Counted from the first letter of the stretch, positions 51,901 to 63,716 are shown. The stretch is DNA of 64,000 bases from Proteromonas lacertae (GCA_002245135.1 NGBS01000597.1:1-64000), one strand, 5' to 3'. Program-made: numbers and translations. Notes: generated by a model from the sequence alone, not told the origin.

Positions 51901-52455
51901 TATATATATATATATATATATATTATGCTGATAGATTTACCAAATGGAATTGATATAGATAATGGCAAAGGGACAATCTCAGGAATGGCAATCACAGACA
52001 ATGATAAAGATAATAGAAATTACACTTTTACAGTAAGAAATTCAAATGGAAAAGAAAATATTGAAATACTATTGAATTTTACAGTTACTTATTGTGAAAG
52101 TGACAGTGGATTTCCTAGATCAATAGCAACAGAAGGAGGAAATTTGATACAAATCGAATGTAGTGGTGCAAAATCTGGATTATTATCTAGAAAATGTTAT
52201 TTAATAAATGATATAAAAAAATCATCTTGGGGTGAGATTATAGATGGTTGTTCTACATCTGGTGGAATTATTGCAGGAATTGTGATTGGTGTAATTGCTG
52301 GAGTAGTGTTAGTTGTATTTGGCATTATATTTTGTGTGTTGAGAAGTGGGATGATTAGAAAAAGAGCTACTTCTACTGTATTAACTAATAATTCTGTTGC
52401 TAGTACTAATAATGATAAGAATACGCATTTGGTTGAGACTGAAGTGAAAGTGTAA
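45929..52455 (+). CDS. Large type I membrane protein with PA14 and putative Ig (He_PIG) modules
   Basis: Starts MRFYSLLLIS at 45929, with a 29-bp intron completing a signal peptide (SFLFFKLSFTYDF). A run of Ig-like modules follows, marked by LP-x-G-(L/I/V)-x-(Y/F/I)-(D/N)-x3-G-x-I-x-G: LPQGLSYDKNSGKIYGTP, LPEGISFDELTGEIYG, LPNNVMINSTTGEIYG, LPDGLIFNPNTGGISG, LPNGIDIDNGKGTISG. Two PA14-like blocks (about 46664-47160 and 47590-47940) carry the W.G.I...G.Y.F pattern. Near the C-terminus comes one membrane helix (GGIIAGIVIGVIAGVVLVVFGIIF) and a 40-residue tail. About ten short introns interrupt it, and at least two single-base slips occur (near 46560 and 47330). Such proteins usually bind carbohydrate or act in adhesion, so a surface receptor or adhesin is inferred. 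Confidence 0.8.
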
Positions 52456-52570
52456 TGACTTATATGCTAGATTTAATAAATGATCATTACATTTTAGTAT
52501 TTTTAAATGTTTTTAGTGATATTCATCATTTAGATGCATAATGCCATTTATATAAACCATTATACTATAA

Positions 52571-53500
52571 AATGTAATTTCTTCGCAGAAAATTCCCAGC
52601 CAATCAGAATGCGAAGAATTTAAACATTCTTAAACTTTGAGTGTTCTTATACTCTTTAGTTTGGATTTTCTTCGGATTTTAGGCAATTTTATTACCTTTT
52701 TTCGAGTTCTAGTTTTTATTTTCAATTGTATCTTATTGATTTATTGAATATATTGTTGTTTAGTTGAAGAATGAAGAAATCACTTCTACTTTGTGTAGTT
52801 TTTTTCTTAAGCTTTGCATTATGTGATAACTTAAGAATTGGTGAGATGTTTGGTTTATTTTCTAAGAAGGAAGCAAGATGTGTTGATGGTGAGATGAAGT
52901 GTGAAGCATCTTGTGAATGTGGAAAGGGAGTTTTAGTATGTTCAAATGGTGAATGGATTCATGGTGATATTCCAAGTATTTATAAATATACTTAAGTCTT
53001 CATTTATCTATTTTAACTAGTTGATCATGTTTGTATGTCCAATAAAGATGGTTCAGCTAAAATATTACATGTCAATAGCAAGGATCTTAAATGCAATAAG
53101 AAACACTGCAATAAAATCCCATGTCAGAATAAAGGTCAAGAACAATGTATTGACGAATGTAATTGTTATTCTGGTTATTCTTTCTGTAATAGAAAGGGTT
53201 ATCTTGAATTTAGAACTGCTCCTAGTATTTTATTAGTTATTATCGTTATATAGAAGGTTTTGTATGCAGTCAAGAAACAGAAAATAGAGTATCCTTTGTT
53301 ACTCCCTGTGGTAATCAACAAGGTAAATGTGCCAATCGTTTTAATGGTCATTGCACATGTGGAGATCGTGCATTAGCTGAATGTACCGATAATGAACAAA
53401 GATGTTTGAATGAATGTGGTTGTCAATCTGGATTTGAAGTATGTTCAAATAATGAATGGATAAGTGTCTCAATTCCATCAAAAACTGTATGCTCACAAAA
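52571..53500. repeat. Outer inverted duplication, right arm (A')
   Basis: Matches 25238-26169 in inverted orientation, from AATGTAATTTCTTCGC to the third Cys-rich domain. The upstream half of the CCAAT/palindrome promoter is included, but the POP4 side is not. Confidence 0.9.
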
Positions 53501-56500
53501 CAATACAAAGATACAATTAGTTTCTGGTTGTCCTGAAACAGGTAAAGCAGGTGCTTGCGAAAATCGTGTAACTGGTGATTGTTTATGTGATGTATATCCA
53601 ACAACAGCTTATCCAACAACTGGAATTCCAACAACAATAAGTCCAACATCAATTCCTCCAACTGGTATGTGTATGAATGGAGATCAAAGATGTGCAAGTG
53701 AATGTGAATGTGGTTCTGGTTATTTCGAATGTGATAACCACGAATGGATATTGCGAGAAATTCCAGCTGGAACAGTTTGTGCTCAAAATGAATCATCCAT
53801 TGAATTAGTATTTAGTTGTCCAGAATTCGGAGAATCTAATAAATGTATGAATCGTATAAGAGGTGATTGTCGTTGTAGAAATACCCCATCTACAGGTAGA
53901 CCAACAACAGCATCTCCTTACACAGGTAGACCAACCACTTCAACTCCATATACTGGTAGACCAACTACTGCTAATCCAACAACAGGAACTCCATATCCAT
54001 CTTCATGTATTGAAGGTGAACAATTCTGTGAAAGTCAATGTGAATGTGGAAATGGTTATTATGAATGTGTAAGAGGAGAATGGCTCCATCGTGAATTACC
54101 TCAAGGAACAGTCTGTGGACAAAATGGAACAGAAATTAACTTAGAATTTGGATGTATTGAATATGGTGAAGCTGAAAAATGTAAAGATAAAGTATATGGT
54201 GAATGTAACTGTAATATTGCTCCAACTGGTTTACCAACAAACAATCCAACAGCTCCAACTGTTCTTACTCCAACAATTGTACCAACAGTTCCAAATACAT
54301 GTATAGATGGTGAACAATTCTGTGAAAGTCAATGTGAATGTGGAACTGGTTATTATGAATGTGTAAGTGGTCAATGGATTCATCGTGAATTACCTCAAGG
54401 AACAGTCTGTGGACAAAATGGAACAGAAATTAACTTAGAATTTGGATGTATTGAATATGGTGAAGCAAAAATATGTAAAGATAGAATTGATGGTGAATGT
54501 AATTGTGAAATTCCATCAACGATGAGACCAACCACCATGAGACCATCATATAATCCAACTGTTAATCCCACTGGTCGTTGTATTGATGGTTATCAAGTAT
54601 GTTCATCTCAATGTGAATGTAATAAAGGATATTATGAATGTGTTCATGGTGATTATATTTTAAGACCATTACCAACTTCAACAGTATGTTATCAAAATGG
54701 TACAAGTATATTTGTTGATTTTGCCTGTCTTGATGAAGATATTCCAAACGATGGTCCATGTGCTGGTCAAGTTTATGGACAATGTTCTTGTCGTGTTAGT
54801 CCAACAAGAAATCCAACAAGAAGACCATCTACAATGATTCCAACAGTAGCACCAACTTCAACAAGAAGACCACCAACTATATTACCAACTATTGTTCCAA
54901 CAAATGGTCCATATCCAACTGAAATTCCTGGTCCATGCACAACAGGTGATATGGTATGTGCAAGTGAATGTGAATGTGGAAGTGGCTATTATGAATGTGT
55001 ATTTAACACTTGGTTATTAAGAGAATTACCTGAAGGCAACAGTATGTTCTCAACAAGGAAATGAAATAATGATGGCATATGAATGTCCTGAAGAAGGTGA
55101 ACAATTGAATTGTGCTGGTCATCTTCATGGTAGATGTAGATGTGGTAATGAAATTCCAACTGGAACATATCAACCAACTGGAACTTACAGACCAACTACA
55201 ATGAGACCAACAGCAAGAAATCCATATCCAACAAGACAAAGACCAACTGGAATGTGCAATGATGGAGAACAATTTTGTGAAAGTCAATGTGAATGTGGAG
55301 CTGGTTATTATGAATGTGTAAGAGGAGATTGGGTATTAAGACCAATGCCAACAGGAACAGTCTGTGGTCAAAACAACACCATGATATCAATTGAATTTGG
55401 TTGTTCTGAAAATGGAGAAGCTGAAATTTGTAGAGACAGAATAAATGGTAATTGTAGATGTGAAGAAGTTCCTCCAACATACATTCCAACTGTAGTTCCT
55501 ACATTTATTCCAACATTCGATCCAACTGGAAATCCTTCCTATACTCCAACTTTAGTTCCAAGTGGAAGTGTTCCAAATGAATGTCAAGAAGGTATTCAAG
55601 TGTGTGTAAGTGAATGTGAATGTGGAGCTGGATATTTCGAATGTGTGGATAATCGATGGGTAGTAAGACCAATGCCAACAGGAACAGTTTGTGGTCAAAA
55701 CAACACCATGATATCCATTGAATTTGGATGTGAAGAATATGGTGAAGCTGAGATTTGTAAAAACCAAATCTATGGAGACTGTCGATGTTCTTTAATTCCA
55801 ACTGGAACATATCAACCAACTGGAACCTACAGACCAACAACAATGAGACCAACAACAATGAGACCAACAATTAGACCAACTGGAATGTGTTATGATGGAG
55901 AACAATTTTGTGAAAATCAATGTGAATGTGGAGCTGGTTATTATGAATGTGTAAGAGGAGATTGGGTATTAAGACCAATGCCAACAGGAACAGTCTGTGG
56001 TCAAAACAACACCATGATATCAATTGAATTTGGTTGTTCTGAAAATGGAGAAGCTGAAATTTGTAGAGACAGAATAAATGGTAATTGTAGATGTGAAGAA
56101 GTTCCTCCAACATACATTCCAACTGTAGTTCCTACATTTATTCCAACATTCGATCCAACTGGAAATCCTTCCTATACTCCAACTTTAGTTCCAAGTGGAA
56201 GTGTTCCAAATGAATGTCAAGAAGGTATTCAAGTGTGTGTAAGTGAATGTGAATGTGGAGCTGGATATTTCGAATGTGTGGATAATCGATGGGTAGTAAG
56301 ACCAATGCCAACAGGAACAGTTTGTGGTCAAAACAACACCATGATATCCATTGAATTTGGATGTGAAGAATATGGTGAAGCTGAGATTTGTAAAAACCAA
56401 ATCTATGGAGACTGTCGATGTTCTTTAATTCCAACTGGAACATATCAACCAACTGGAACCTACAGACCAACAACAATGAGACCAACAACAATGAGACCAA

Positions 56501-56538
56501 CTACAAGAAGACCAAGAAGAGATAATGAAGAAGATTAA
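52771..56538 (+). CDS. Secreted Cys-rich/Pro-Thr-rich repeat protein (copy A', 12 domains)
   Basis: Shares its first three domains, signal peptide and two introns with copy A at near-identity, then diverges. About 12 domains follow the same Cys pattern with short Thr/Pro linkers, without the long PTTVR/PTTSI expansion. It ends RRPRRDNEED. At the intron-2 junction this copy reads PKGFVCSQETENR, which fits the LPxGTVCxQ consensus; copy A has an extra T there that breaks the frame. This copy has its own one-base excess near 55035 (GAAGGCAACAG against the expected GAAGGAACAG). Domains 9-10 and 11-12 are a recent tandem duplication. Confidence 0.82.
55242..56507 (+). repeat. 633-bp tandem duplication of two Cys-rich domains
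   Basis: Two adjacent copies (about 55242-55874 and 55875-56507), almost identical over most of their length. Each encodes two domains (CNDGEQFC or CYDGEQFC, then CQEGIQVC) with their linkers. Differences are concentrated at the left end of the unit. Confidence 0.9.
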
Positions 56539-56554
56539 AGATTAAAATAAAAGA

Positions 56555-56652
56555 TAATTATTAAAGAATTCATTATTATATATTTTTTATTTGGGATTTA
56601 AAAGAATTGTTTATAGAAATAATGTATAATATAATTTGAATTACATCAAAAC
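56555..56652. repeat. Left flanking direct repeat (occupied by hAT element)
   Basis: Matches 61309-61410 (TTTATTTGGGATTTAAAAG..., GAATTACATCAAAAC). The match continues on the far side of the transposon at 57816-57885, against 61403-61475. At 61403 the sequence is continuous, giving an unoccupied version of the site. Confidence 0.85.
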
Positions 56653-57815
56653 CAGTGTTGTATTTTTCGGTCAAAAAATATAGGTTTACCTATAGGTCAA
56701 AACCTATATCTTTAGCTTGACCTTTACCTTCCTTATACTAACTATTAGTTGACCTCCTATTGAACATGAGTTAAGAAGCATATAACCTAACCATAGATAC
56801 AAAATTAATGTTTTATACATCATCTTTCAAATATCAAATTTGACTGTCCGTTGATGCACTTTTTATATTACTATTATTTTGATCTATTTCTCAATGATGA
56901 TTCACAATAACATATTATTAACATAATATTAAATTAATTATAGGATAAAAAAAAATAAAAGAAAAAAACATCAAGCTTGATGGTTTGACTAAGTTAATCT
57001 TTATTTTTTAAGATTTAGATCATTTAAATGTATAATTACTCAATATTTATAAGACTTTATAATATATGAAACTATAGGGATATCACATTACCCCCTATCG
57101 CATCGAAAGAAGTTGTGGATTTATTCAATTGTTGTATGTTAGAGAAGTAACATTTTAACTACTTCAAAATGTTTTGGAAAACGTGATTAAAATAAAATAT
57201 TCAGATTATTACATATGGTAAAAGCCAAAGTCAATTCAGATTCTGTCAACAAAGATCTATTTAAATTAATAACCTTCAATGCAGTCAGTACCACAATATT
57301 AGACTCACCAGAATTTAGAAGGTTTTGCTTCAAACTAGGATATATTATACCTCTAAGAGAGTTTTATAATGCTTATTTATTTTCAGAAACTGAGAAAGTA
57401 AGAGACTTATTGAAGACAAATCATTAATATCCAGAAATAGAGATTTATTATTATAATTACATTAATATTTGTTTTTTAGAGATAGTAATCAATATAAATT
57501 AATCATCAAAATAACAAGTTGTTTATAAATATGTTAAATATCACTATTGAGTAGTTTGTAGATGAATTTTAATATATTAGTATAGATATTTATACAATTT
57601 CAACCAATCTTATTCTAACTATGGTAATTAAAGTAAAACAAGAAGCAGGAATAATATTTTATATAGTATGATAGTTTGTATTAAACAAATGTTACTCAGT
57701 ATGTAATTAAAATTGATTTTAACAAAATAATGCTCGAGGTTTGACCAACCAACGGATCAAAGCTAGATTATAGGTTTTACCTATAACCTATAGGTTACCT
57801 ATTTATACAACCCTG
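56653..57815. mobile_element. hAT-family DNA transposon remnant (1163 bp)
   Basis: Ends are inverted: CAGTGTTGTATTTTT at the left, and the right end reads CAGGGTTGTATAAAT on the other strand. An 8-bp direct repeat ATCAAAAC flanks it (56645-56652 and 57816-57823). CAGxGTTG ends with an 8-bp target duplication are the signature of hAT elements. The subterminal regions carry repeated TATAGGTTT/ACCTATAGG strings. A short frame inside looks like a hAT transposase remnant. It is too small and broken to be autonomous. Confidence 0.9.
57215..57427 (+). pseudogene. hAT transposase fragment
   Basis: A 70-residue frame with LFKLITFNAVSTTILDSPEFRRFC and LGYIIPLREFYNAYL. The spacing of hydrophobic and Phe/Arg residues resembles the hAT transposase region with VE...FR..L..L.P.Y..PSR. 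No further transposase domain was found. Confidence 0.6.
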
Positions 57816-57912
57816 ATCAAAACTTAAAAAAGAATAACAAGTTCAAAGTATATTAGTATTTTAATAAGAAATATATTATGATTTATTCTCTAGTCACATA
57901 TATTAATAATTA

Positions 57913-60900
57913 TTATTCAACATTCAAAAATTGTTTTGATATTAATTTCTTCTCATCCTTGTCTATTCCATTTAATTTTATTATTCCAATTGAAGTAAAT
58001 GTTTTTAAAAATGATTCTAACATGGATCTATTTATATTTTCTTTTACTTCTATTGATAATTTATCTAAATTATCAAATAATCCTTTCTTTTCTATCATTA
58101 ATTCTAATTCTCTCTCATTTAATTCATTTCCATCTAAATTCATCTGCTTTAATGCTTTAAAATCTTTTAATCCTTTCATTAGCCTTTTTAAACCTTTTTC
58201 ATTCATTCCCACATCTATTCCATTTTAATATAATATATTTTTATAAATACTTGATAAATTTAATGATGAATATGCAATAAATATATCTAAATTTTGACAT
58301 ATTATTTTTATTCCTTTATCACCAATTGGATTATTTGATATTGAAATGTGATCTACTGTTTTGGGTAAACATTTTGTCAATTCTTTTAATCCTTTGTAAG
58401 TTATTCTATTATTTGACAAATCTAGATTATAATATGATCTATGTTTAAATAATTGTATGTGAGAATCATTCAAATTTAAATCTATTTCATTAGAAATTTT
58501 ATATTCTATACTTGAAAAATTATATGAATATCTTTTCTTTTTTTTACAATATTTCAAATAATACTTTAATTCATCGTTTGTCCATGATGGATAATTCATT
58601 ACTATAAATGCATTACAAGATTTTTCCAACGATTTTGAACATATGTATTTTAACCCATTAAAACTGATATTATTTCCATTTAGATTTATCCTCCACCCTT
58701 TTTCAAGTGCATCAATTTTATTTGCTAATAATATTACACTTTCATCATCTATTAATAGACTACTTAAATTCATTTCATCATAAGTATATTGCAATATATT
58801 AAAATTGTTTTCTAATAATTTAAATCCATCATTTCCAATCGGATTATCTAGTAAATATATATAATTAATATTAATATATTTTTCATACCATGAATTATTA
58901 ATTTGGATATTTTTTCAGTTTCTTTCACATAACTCATCAAATATTCTACGCCATCTGAATTAATATTATTTTCACTTAAATCAAGTACAATTTTTTTAGG
59001 AATGCTCTTCAAACCATTTATTAAATATTTTAGTCCATCTAAAGATAATCCCATTCCTATTAAACATCAAAAAATAACTCTTTATACTTGAACAATTTAT
59101 TTCATTACCACCATTCCTTTATTAAATCTAAATGTGGACATAATATTTCCATTCCTCTGTCACTTATTTCATTTCCATCTAAACTTACATATTTGAGATT
59201 TGGTAATGATGATAAATTGTCAATCAATATCTCTACACTTTTAGATGTTAGATTATTATCTATATCATTGAAATATATTAAATTATACTATTCAGATATA
59301 ATTCCTTTATTGGTCTTAATTCATCTATTCTTAAACTAATAAATGATTCGAATGTTTCATCATTAATCTCTGAATCATATAATATTAATCTATCACAACC
59401 ATCTTGGATATACTTGATTAATTCTGGTATGTCTTCATCTATCAATAAATCTTTACTGTCATTGAAATCAAAATCTATTCCTGTAATAGGAAATTTAGAG
59501 AATAATGATTTTAATCCTTTGAAACGGATATTTTGGTTATCTTTAACATTTATTCTCTTTATATTTGGGTATTTATATAATTTTTCTGACAATTCTTTCA
59601 CTGATTCATCATTTATATTCATCCCTTCCATATTCAATTCATTCTCTTTATTAATTAATAGATTTAGATATGGAAGTAATAATCTAAACCCTTTTGAGCC
59701 AATTGGGTTATCTATTTCAATAATAAATAAAAATGGAATAAGTAATACGTTCAATATTTATATGCCCAATTTTCATTAATTGGATCGACTTAATAAATGA
59801 TTCAATAAAATAAAAAGTTAGATGGCAATCAGATAATTTTATTTGTTCTAGTCTTGTTAAATGACAAAAGTATGACCCAAATGATGTTTGTTGTCGCTGC
59901 GTTGGAATATCAATTATATCTATTTAAAAATATAAATGATTAGAATTATACTAAATGATAGTTTGTTTGGCTTGATTAGTTCTAATATTTTGAACAAATA
60001 ATCTATTCCTTCTTCACATAAACACATATATCTCGAATTAATATAGATTGTATCATTATTGTATAATCCAGTGTGAATCTTATTTATCATTTTATCCAGA
60101 TAGTCATCTTTATTACATTCTTTACAGAAATGAAAATGTTGAAATTTCAATTTACTCTCTATTGACATATCTTCTTTGTATAGTTTTATCATCAATAATA
60201 ATGCTAATAGTCTTATATTGGCTTTACTATTGTACTTGTCTATTAAATCATTTCGAATTAATTCATTCTTGTTATACTGCAGATAATAGTCTCCTTGAAT
60301 ATCAAATGGTGCTGTTTCTATTAAATAATCATTATGGAATAGTATTTCTCTTTTCTCATTACATATCATCACATTATTTTCACTTTCTCTATATTCTCTC
60401 ATTTTTACCATCTCTTTATACAACTCGTTTAAACTAATTCGATCTTTACTTTTCACTTTTAACATTCTTTTTATAATTTCTTTCATCATTTTATCTTTTA
60501 TTAACTCTTGATTATACTCACATTTCATAATATTACTTATCGTTTTAATGACATTATTATCTTCATAAAATGGCGACTTCTTGATTAACATTTCGTATAG
60601 TAAGCAGCCAAGTGACCAGACTACATTTTTATCATCACATTCTTGTCCATTCAGTTCTTCTGGACTGATAAAACCAATACTATCTGCCATTTCATCGATT
60701 TTTCTCAAAGTATTTATATTTATATCACATAATTTTATATTACCAGATATATCACCATCATCATATGTTATATTACTACTTTTCAAATTATTCACCACTA
60801 TATCATATCCATTCAATATCAACAATATATTACATAATGAACAAATAACACTACAAATATCATCATTTGAAACTGAACTACATTTTTGCAGCTCTTTTAA

Positions 60901-61238
60901 ATCATTAACATAATATTCTCGACATATTAACATATATCCACCACTAGTGTTTAAATCAGATATTCTGGAAGGATATATGAAGTGTGAACAACAGTCTAAC
61001 AACATACTGTTATTTTCACAGAATTTTAATATTCTCTTTTCCTTCACTCCATCTATCTTCAATATTTTTTTCTTCATTTTGACACCGTTATAGCACTCCA
61101 TCTCTGTATTTACTTGATTTTGATGCTTTTCTACCTTCTTTAATATCTAATATTTATATATAGTATAAATTAAAATACTTGCGCATCAGTAGCTGTTAAT
61201 GAACACCAGAATTCATCTATACAACCCAATAATACCAT
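57913..61238 (-). CDS. Kinase-like plus LRR protein, third paralogue
   Basis: Starts MVLLGCIDEFWCSLTATDAQ at 61238, spliced over 32 bp to ILKKVEKHQNQVNTEMECYNG. It has the same order as the gene at 37988-41202: kinase-like part, then ribonuclease-inhibitor-type LRRs, then a conserved C-terminal motif (SIEVKENINRSMLESFL). The catalytic loop reads VVNNLKSSN, so the catalytic Asp of HRD is Asn, and the DFG position reads CDIN. It is therefore probably a pseudokinase. LRR elements include LNGNNISFNGLKYICSKSL, LDLSNNRITYKGLKEL and LDLSENNINSDGVEYL. Introns interrupt the LRR half at about 59755, 59278, 59055 and 58847-58220. Confidence 0.75.
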
Positions 61239-61261
61239 AACGAATTTGATTTCAAAATATT

Positions 61262-61271
61262 TAGTCGTTTC
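61262..61271 (-). promoter_or_regulatory. GAAACGACTA box before third kinase-LRR gene
   Basis: Minus-strand GAAACGACTAAATATTTTGAAA, 24 bp before the start at 61238. The nucleotide string matches the other two copies, but it is out of frame with the downstream gene. Confidence 0.4.
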
Positions 61272-61308
61272 GTTAACAATTTTTCATTTAAGGATGATTA
61301 GAGAATAA

Positions 61309-61480
61309 AATAATAATTTAATAACTCATTATTATATTTTTTTTTTATTTGGGATTTATAAAAATTGTTTATAGAAATAATGTATAATATAATTTGAATT
61401 ACATCAAAACTTAAAAAAGAAAAACAAGTTCAAAGTATATTAGTATTTTAATAAGAAATATATTACGATTTACGATTTAT
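61309..61480. repeat. Right flanking direct repeat (empty site)
   Basis: About 170 bp in the same orientation as the repeat interrupted by the hAT element. It includes the undivided ATCAAAACTTAAAAAAGA string at 61403-61420 and runs up to the 3' end of the PMI gene. It lies just beyond the 5' end of the third kinase-LRR gene. Confidence 0.85.
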
Positions 61481-62901
61481 TCTCTTGTTCTAGCTGAATA
61501 AACCAGCAAATCTTCACTACTTTCAAATTTAACTTCTTCTCCTGCAAGAGATAAAGAATAAAGTTCCTTGTTGCAAAGATATATCTTGATTAGAACCACA
61601 AGCTTTACCTTTACCATTAATAGTAATAACAATTCTTGGAGTATTATGTTTAGTAAGTAAATAAGATTGATTGGAAGGAATAACTAATTTCTCTAACATA
61701 AACTCTTTCACTTCTGTTTTATAGTGTGATTCATAATCATTGATTTTTTCACCTTTCATTACATTCAATCCACCATATTCATACGTCAACATATCAATCA
61801 AAGTAGAAACATCAATAAATTTATTAGTTAAACCAGCTCTCACTACATTATTACTACAATTCATTATTTCTACAATATCTCCACTTAAATAGGCATGTGG
61901 TGTGTTGGAACTTAGATATAATGCTTCTCCTGGATTTAATTTAACAACATTGAGCAAATAAGGAGCTAAACAACCTCTATCATTGGGATACTATTTAAAA
62001 TAAATATAAGAATATGTATAAATAATAAAATTATATTATACTTCTTTATTGATGGTTAAAACAGTCTTATCTAAATAATTTAATGATGATTCATCTTTCT
62101 TGAAACGAGTAATCAAATTATTGATTTGTACATTGATAATATCATTCGATGCCGTCATAAATTGATTGAACAAATTTCTCAAGCATTTCTTAACAGTGTT
62201 TTTATCATTTGATTTGACAGAGTTAATAAATTCGTTCGTGATTGGTTCTGTGATAATTGTTGCGAATTCTGGAATAGTATTTAAATGATTGATAATTTCA
62301 TTTGCATCACGAAAACCACACCTAAATTTATTAAATTTACATAATTAATATATAAAATATACATTGCTTCCAAATAGGTGATAGCAACAGCCATTTCTGG
62401 TTTTGCATTATCATCAGAGTATTCTTTTGGATTTGATTTGTGTAATTGAATTGCTAAATTCTTGTCTGGATGGGCTTGAATGGATAAAGCTTTGTTGATT
62501 GATAAAACTTTGAATAAGAATGGTATATTTCCCTGTTTGGATGATTCGCAAGTGCCAGTTGCTTCTGGATGTGACTAAATAATATAATTAGAATATATGT
62601 AAATAATACTTTCAAATAATCACTTAATAACATGGTTCCTTCTTTAGCAACAATTTTTGAAGGACCAGAAGGATGAGTTCCAAACCTATCAACCTAAATA
62701 AATGCACATAATACCAATATTCTGCATATGGATGATCTTCCTCGATTTTAAATGTTGGATCAACATTGTGCTAAAGAATTAAAAAACAAACCATACTTTC
62801 ATAATTGGAATCAAGCTGTTGCTACCTATTTTACCCCATGCATAATCTTTAACCTAATAATATTACCATTAAACAAATACCTCGCTTTGAAGAACAAACA
62901 T
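61477..62901 (-). CDS. Mannose-6-phosphate isomerase, type I (PMI)
   Basis: Starts [20 protein letters not shown] at 62901. Six short introns join exons through [31 protein letters not shown] (Gln and His zinc ligands), [19 protein letters not shown] (the zinc-ligand Glu), [20 protein letters not shown] and [15 protein letters not shown]. The product interconverts fructose 6-phosphate and mannose 6-phosphate, feeding glycan and GPI-anchor synthesis. Two oddities: the usual NHKPEM reads NAKPEM (zinc ligands still present), and an extra T near 61547 breaks the last 20 codons, which in the other frame read [22 protein letters not shown]. That slip is probably a sequence error. Confidence 0.92.
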
Positions 62902-63053
62902 CTTTTTTATTGAAAAAAGCTTGAAAAAAACTTGAATCAATTCAAACAGTTGTTTTAATTATTTTGCCAATTTCTTCGTATTTATTCATATATTCTTTTT
63001 TATATTAATATACAATAATCATCCATGTGTTTCTAAATAATATATTATAGATA

Positions 63054-63716
63054 ATGGCAACTCCAAACAAAAGACTAGATGTAATAAGAAAATCCGAAGC
63101 AAAAAGGTATTTGTGTATAGATTACTATTTTAGTCCATTATTATCATGTACAAAATCACCATATCACCGTGTTTGTAACAAACTCACAAACTCTGAACCA
63201 ATAAAAGACAGTGATGGTATTTATAATAACTAAAACTATTGCAATATAGGTATTGCTGCAATAAACAGATGTGTAATCACAATAGCTAACTCTAAAGATG
63301 ATGAAGAACAAGATCAATTTTTAGAGAAATTAAGAGATCTATTAGACAGAGGAGTTAATCCAAATGCACCCTGTGATAATGAGAAGAATCCTTTATGTTT
63401 ATGTGCAGAATTAGATTGTCCAGAAGCAGCAGAATTACTACTTCAAAGTGGAGCTCATCTTTCTGTTGATGTTGCTGGCTTAAATCCTTTTGAAATTGCA
63501 GTGCATAATAACTCTAAGGAATGTTTAGATGCATTTATGAGTTATTTGCAATATTTGGAGGGAGAAATCGATGCTACTGTTGATGATACTAGAGAATCTA
63601 TTAGTACTCCTGTTGTATCTATATAGTTAATATTATTATATGTTTAGACAGCTAGTAAAAGACTTAGAATTAGTAATGTTACAGCTAGTGCTAAAAAAAG
63701 AGCAAAGAAAAATTAA
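63054..63716 (+). CDS. Ankyrin-repeat protein with basic C-terminus
   Basis: Starts MATPNKRLDVIRKSEAKR at 63054. Three introns (27-34 bp) join four exons into about 190 residues. The middle has ankyrin-like elements (LRDLLDRGVNPNAPCDNEKNPLCLCAELDCPEAAELLLQSGA). The end TASKRLRISNVTASAKKRAKKN is Lys/Arg-rich, a possible nuclear signal. It lies divergently from PMI. No specific partner can be named. Confidence 0.75.

Noticed and set aside
57215-57427. Stand-alone host gene of 70 residues
   Set aside because: It lies wholly inside the hAT element and has transposase-like spacing.
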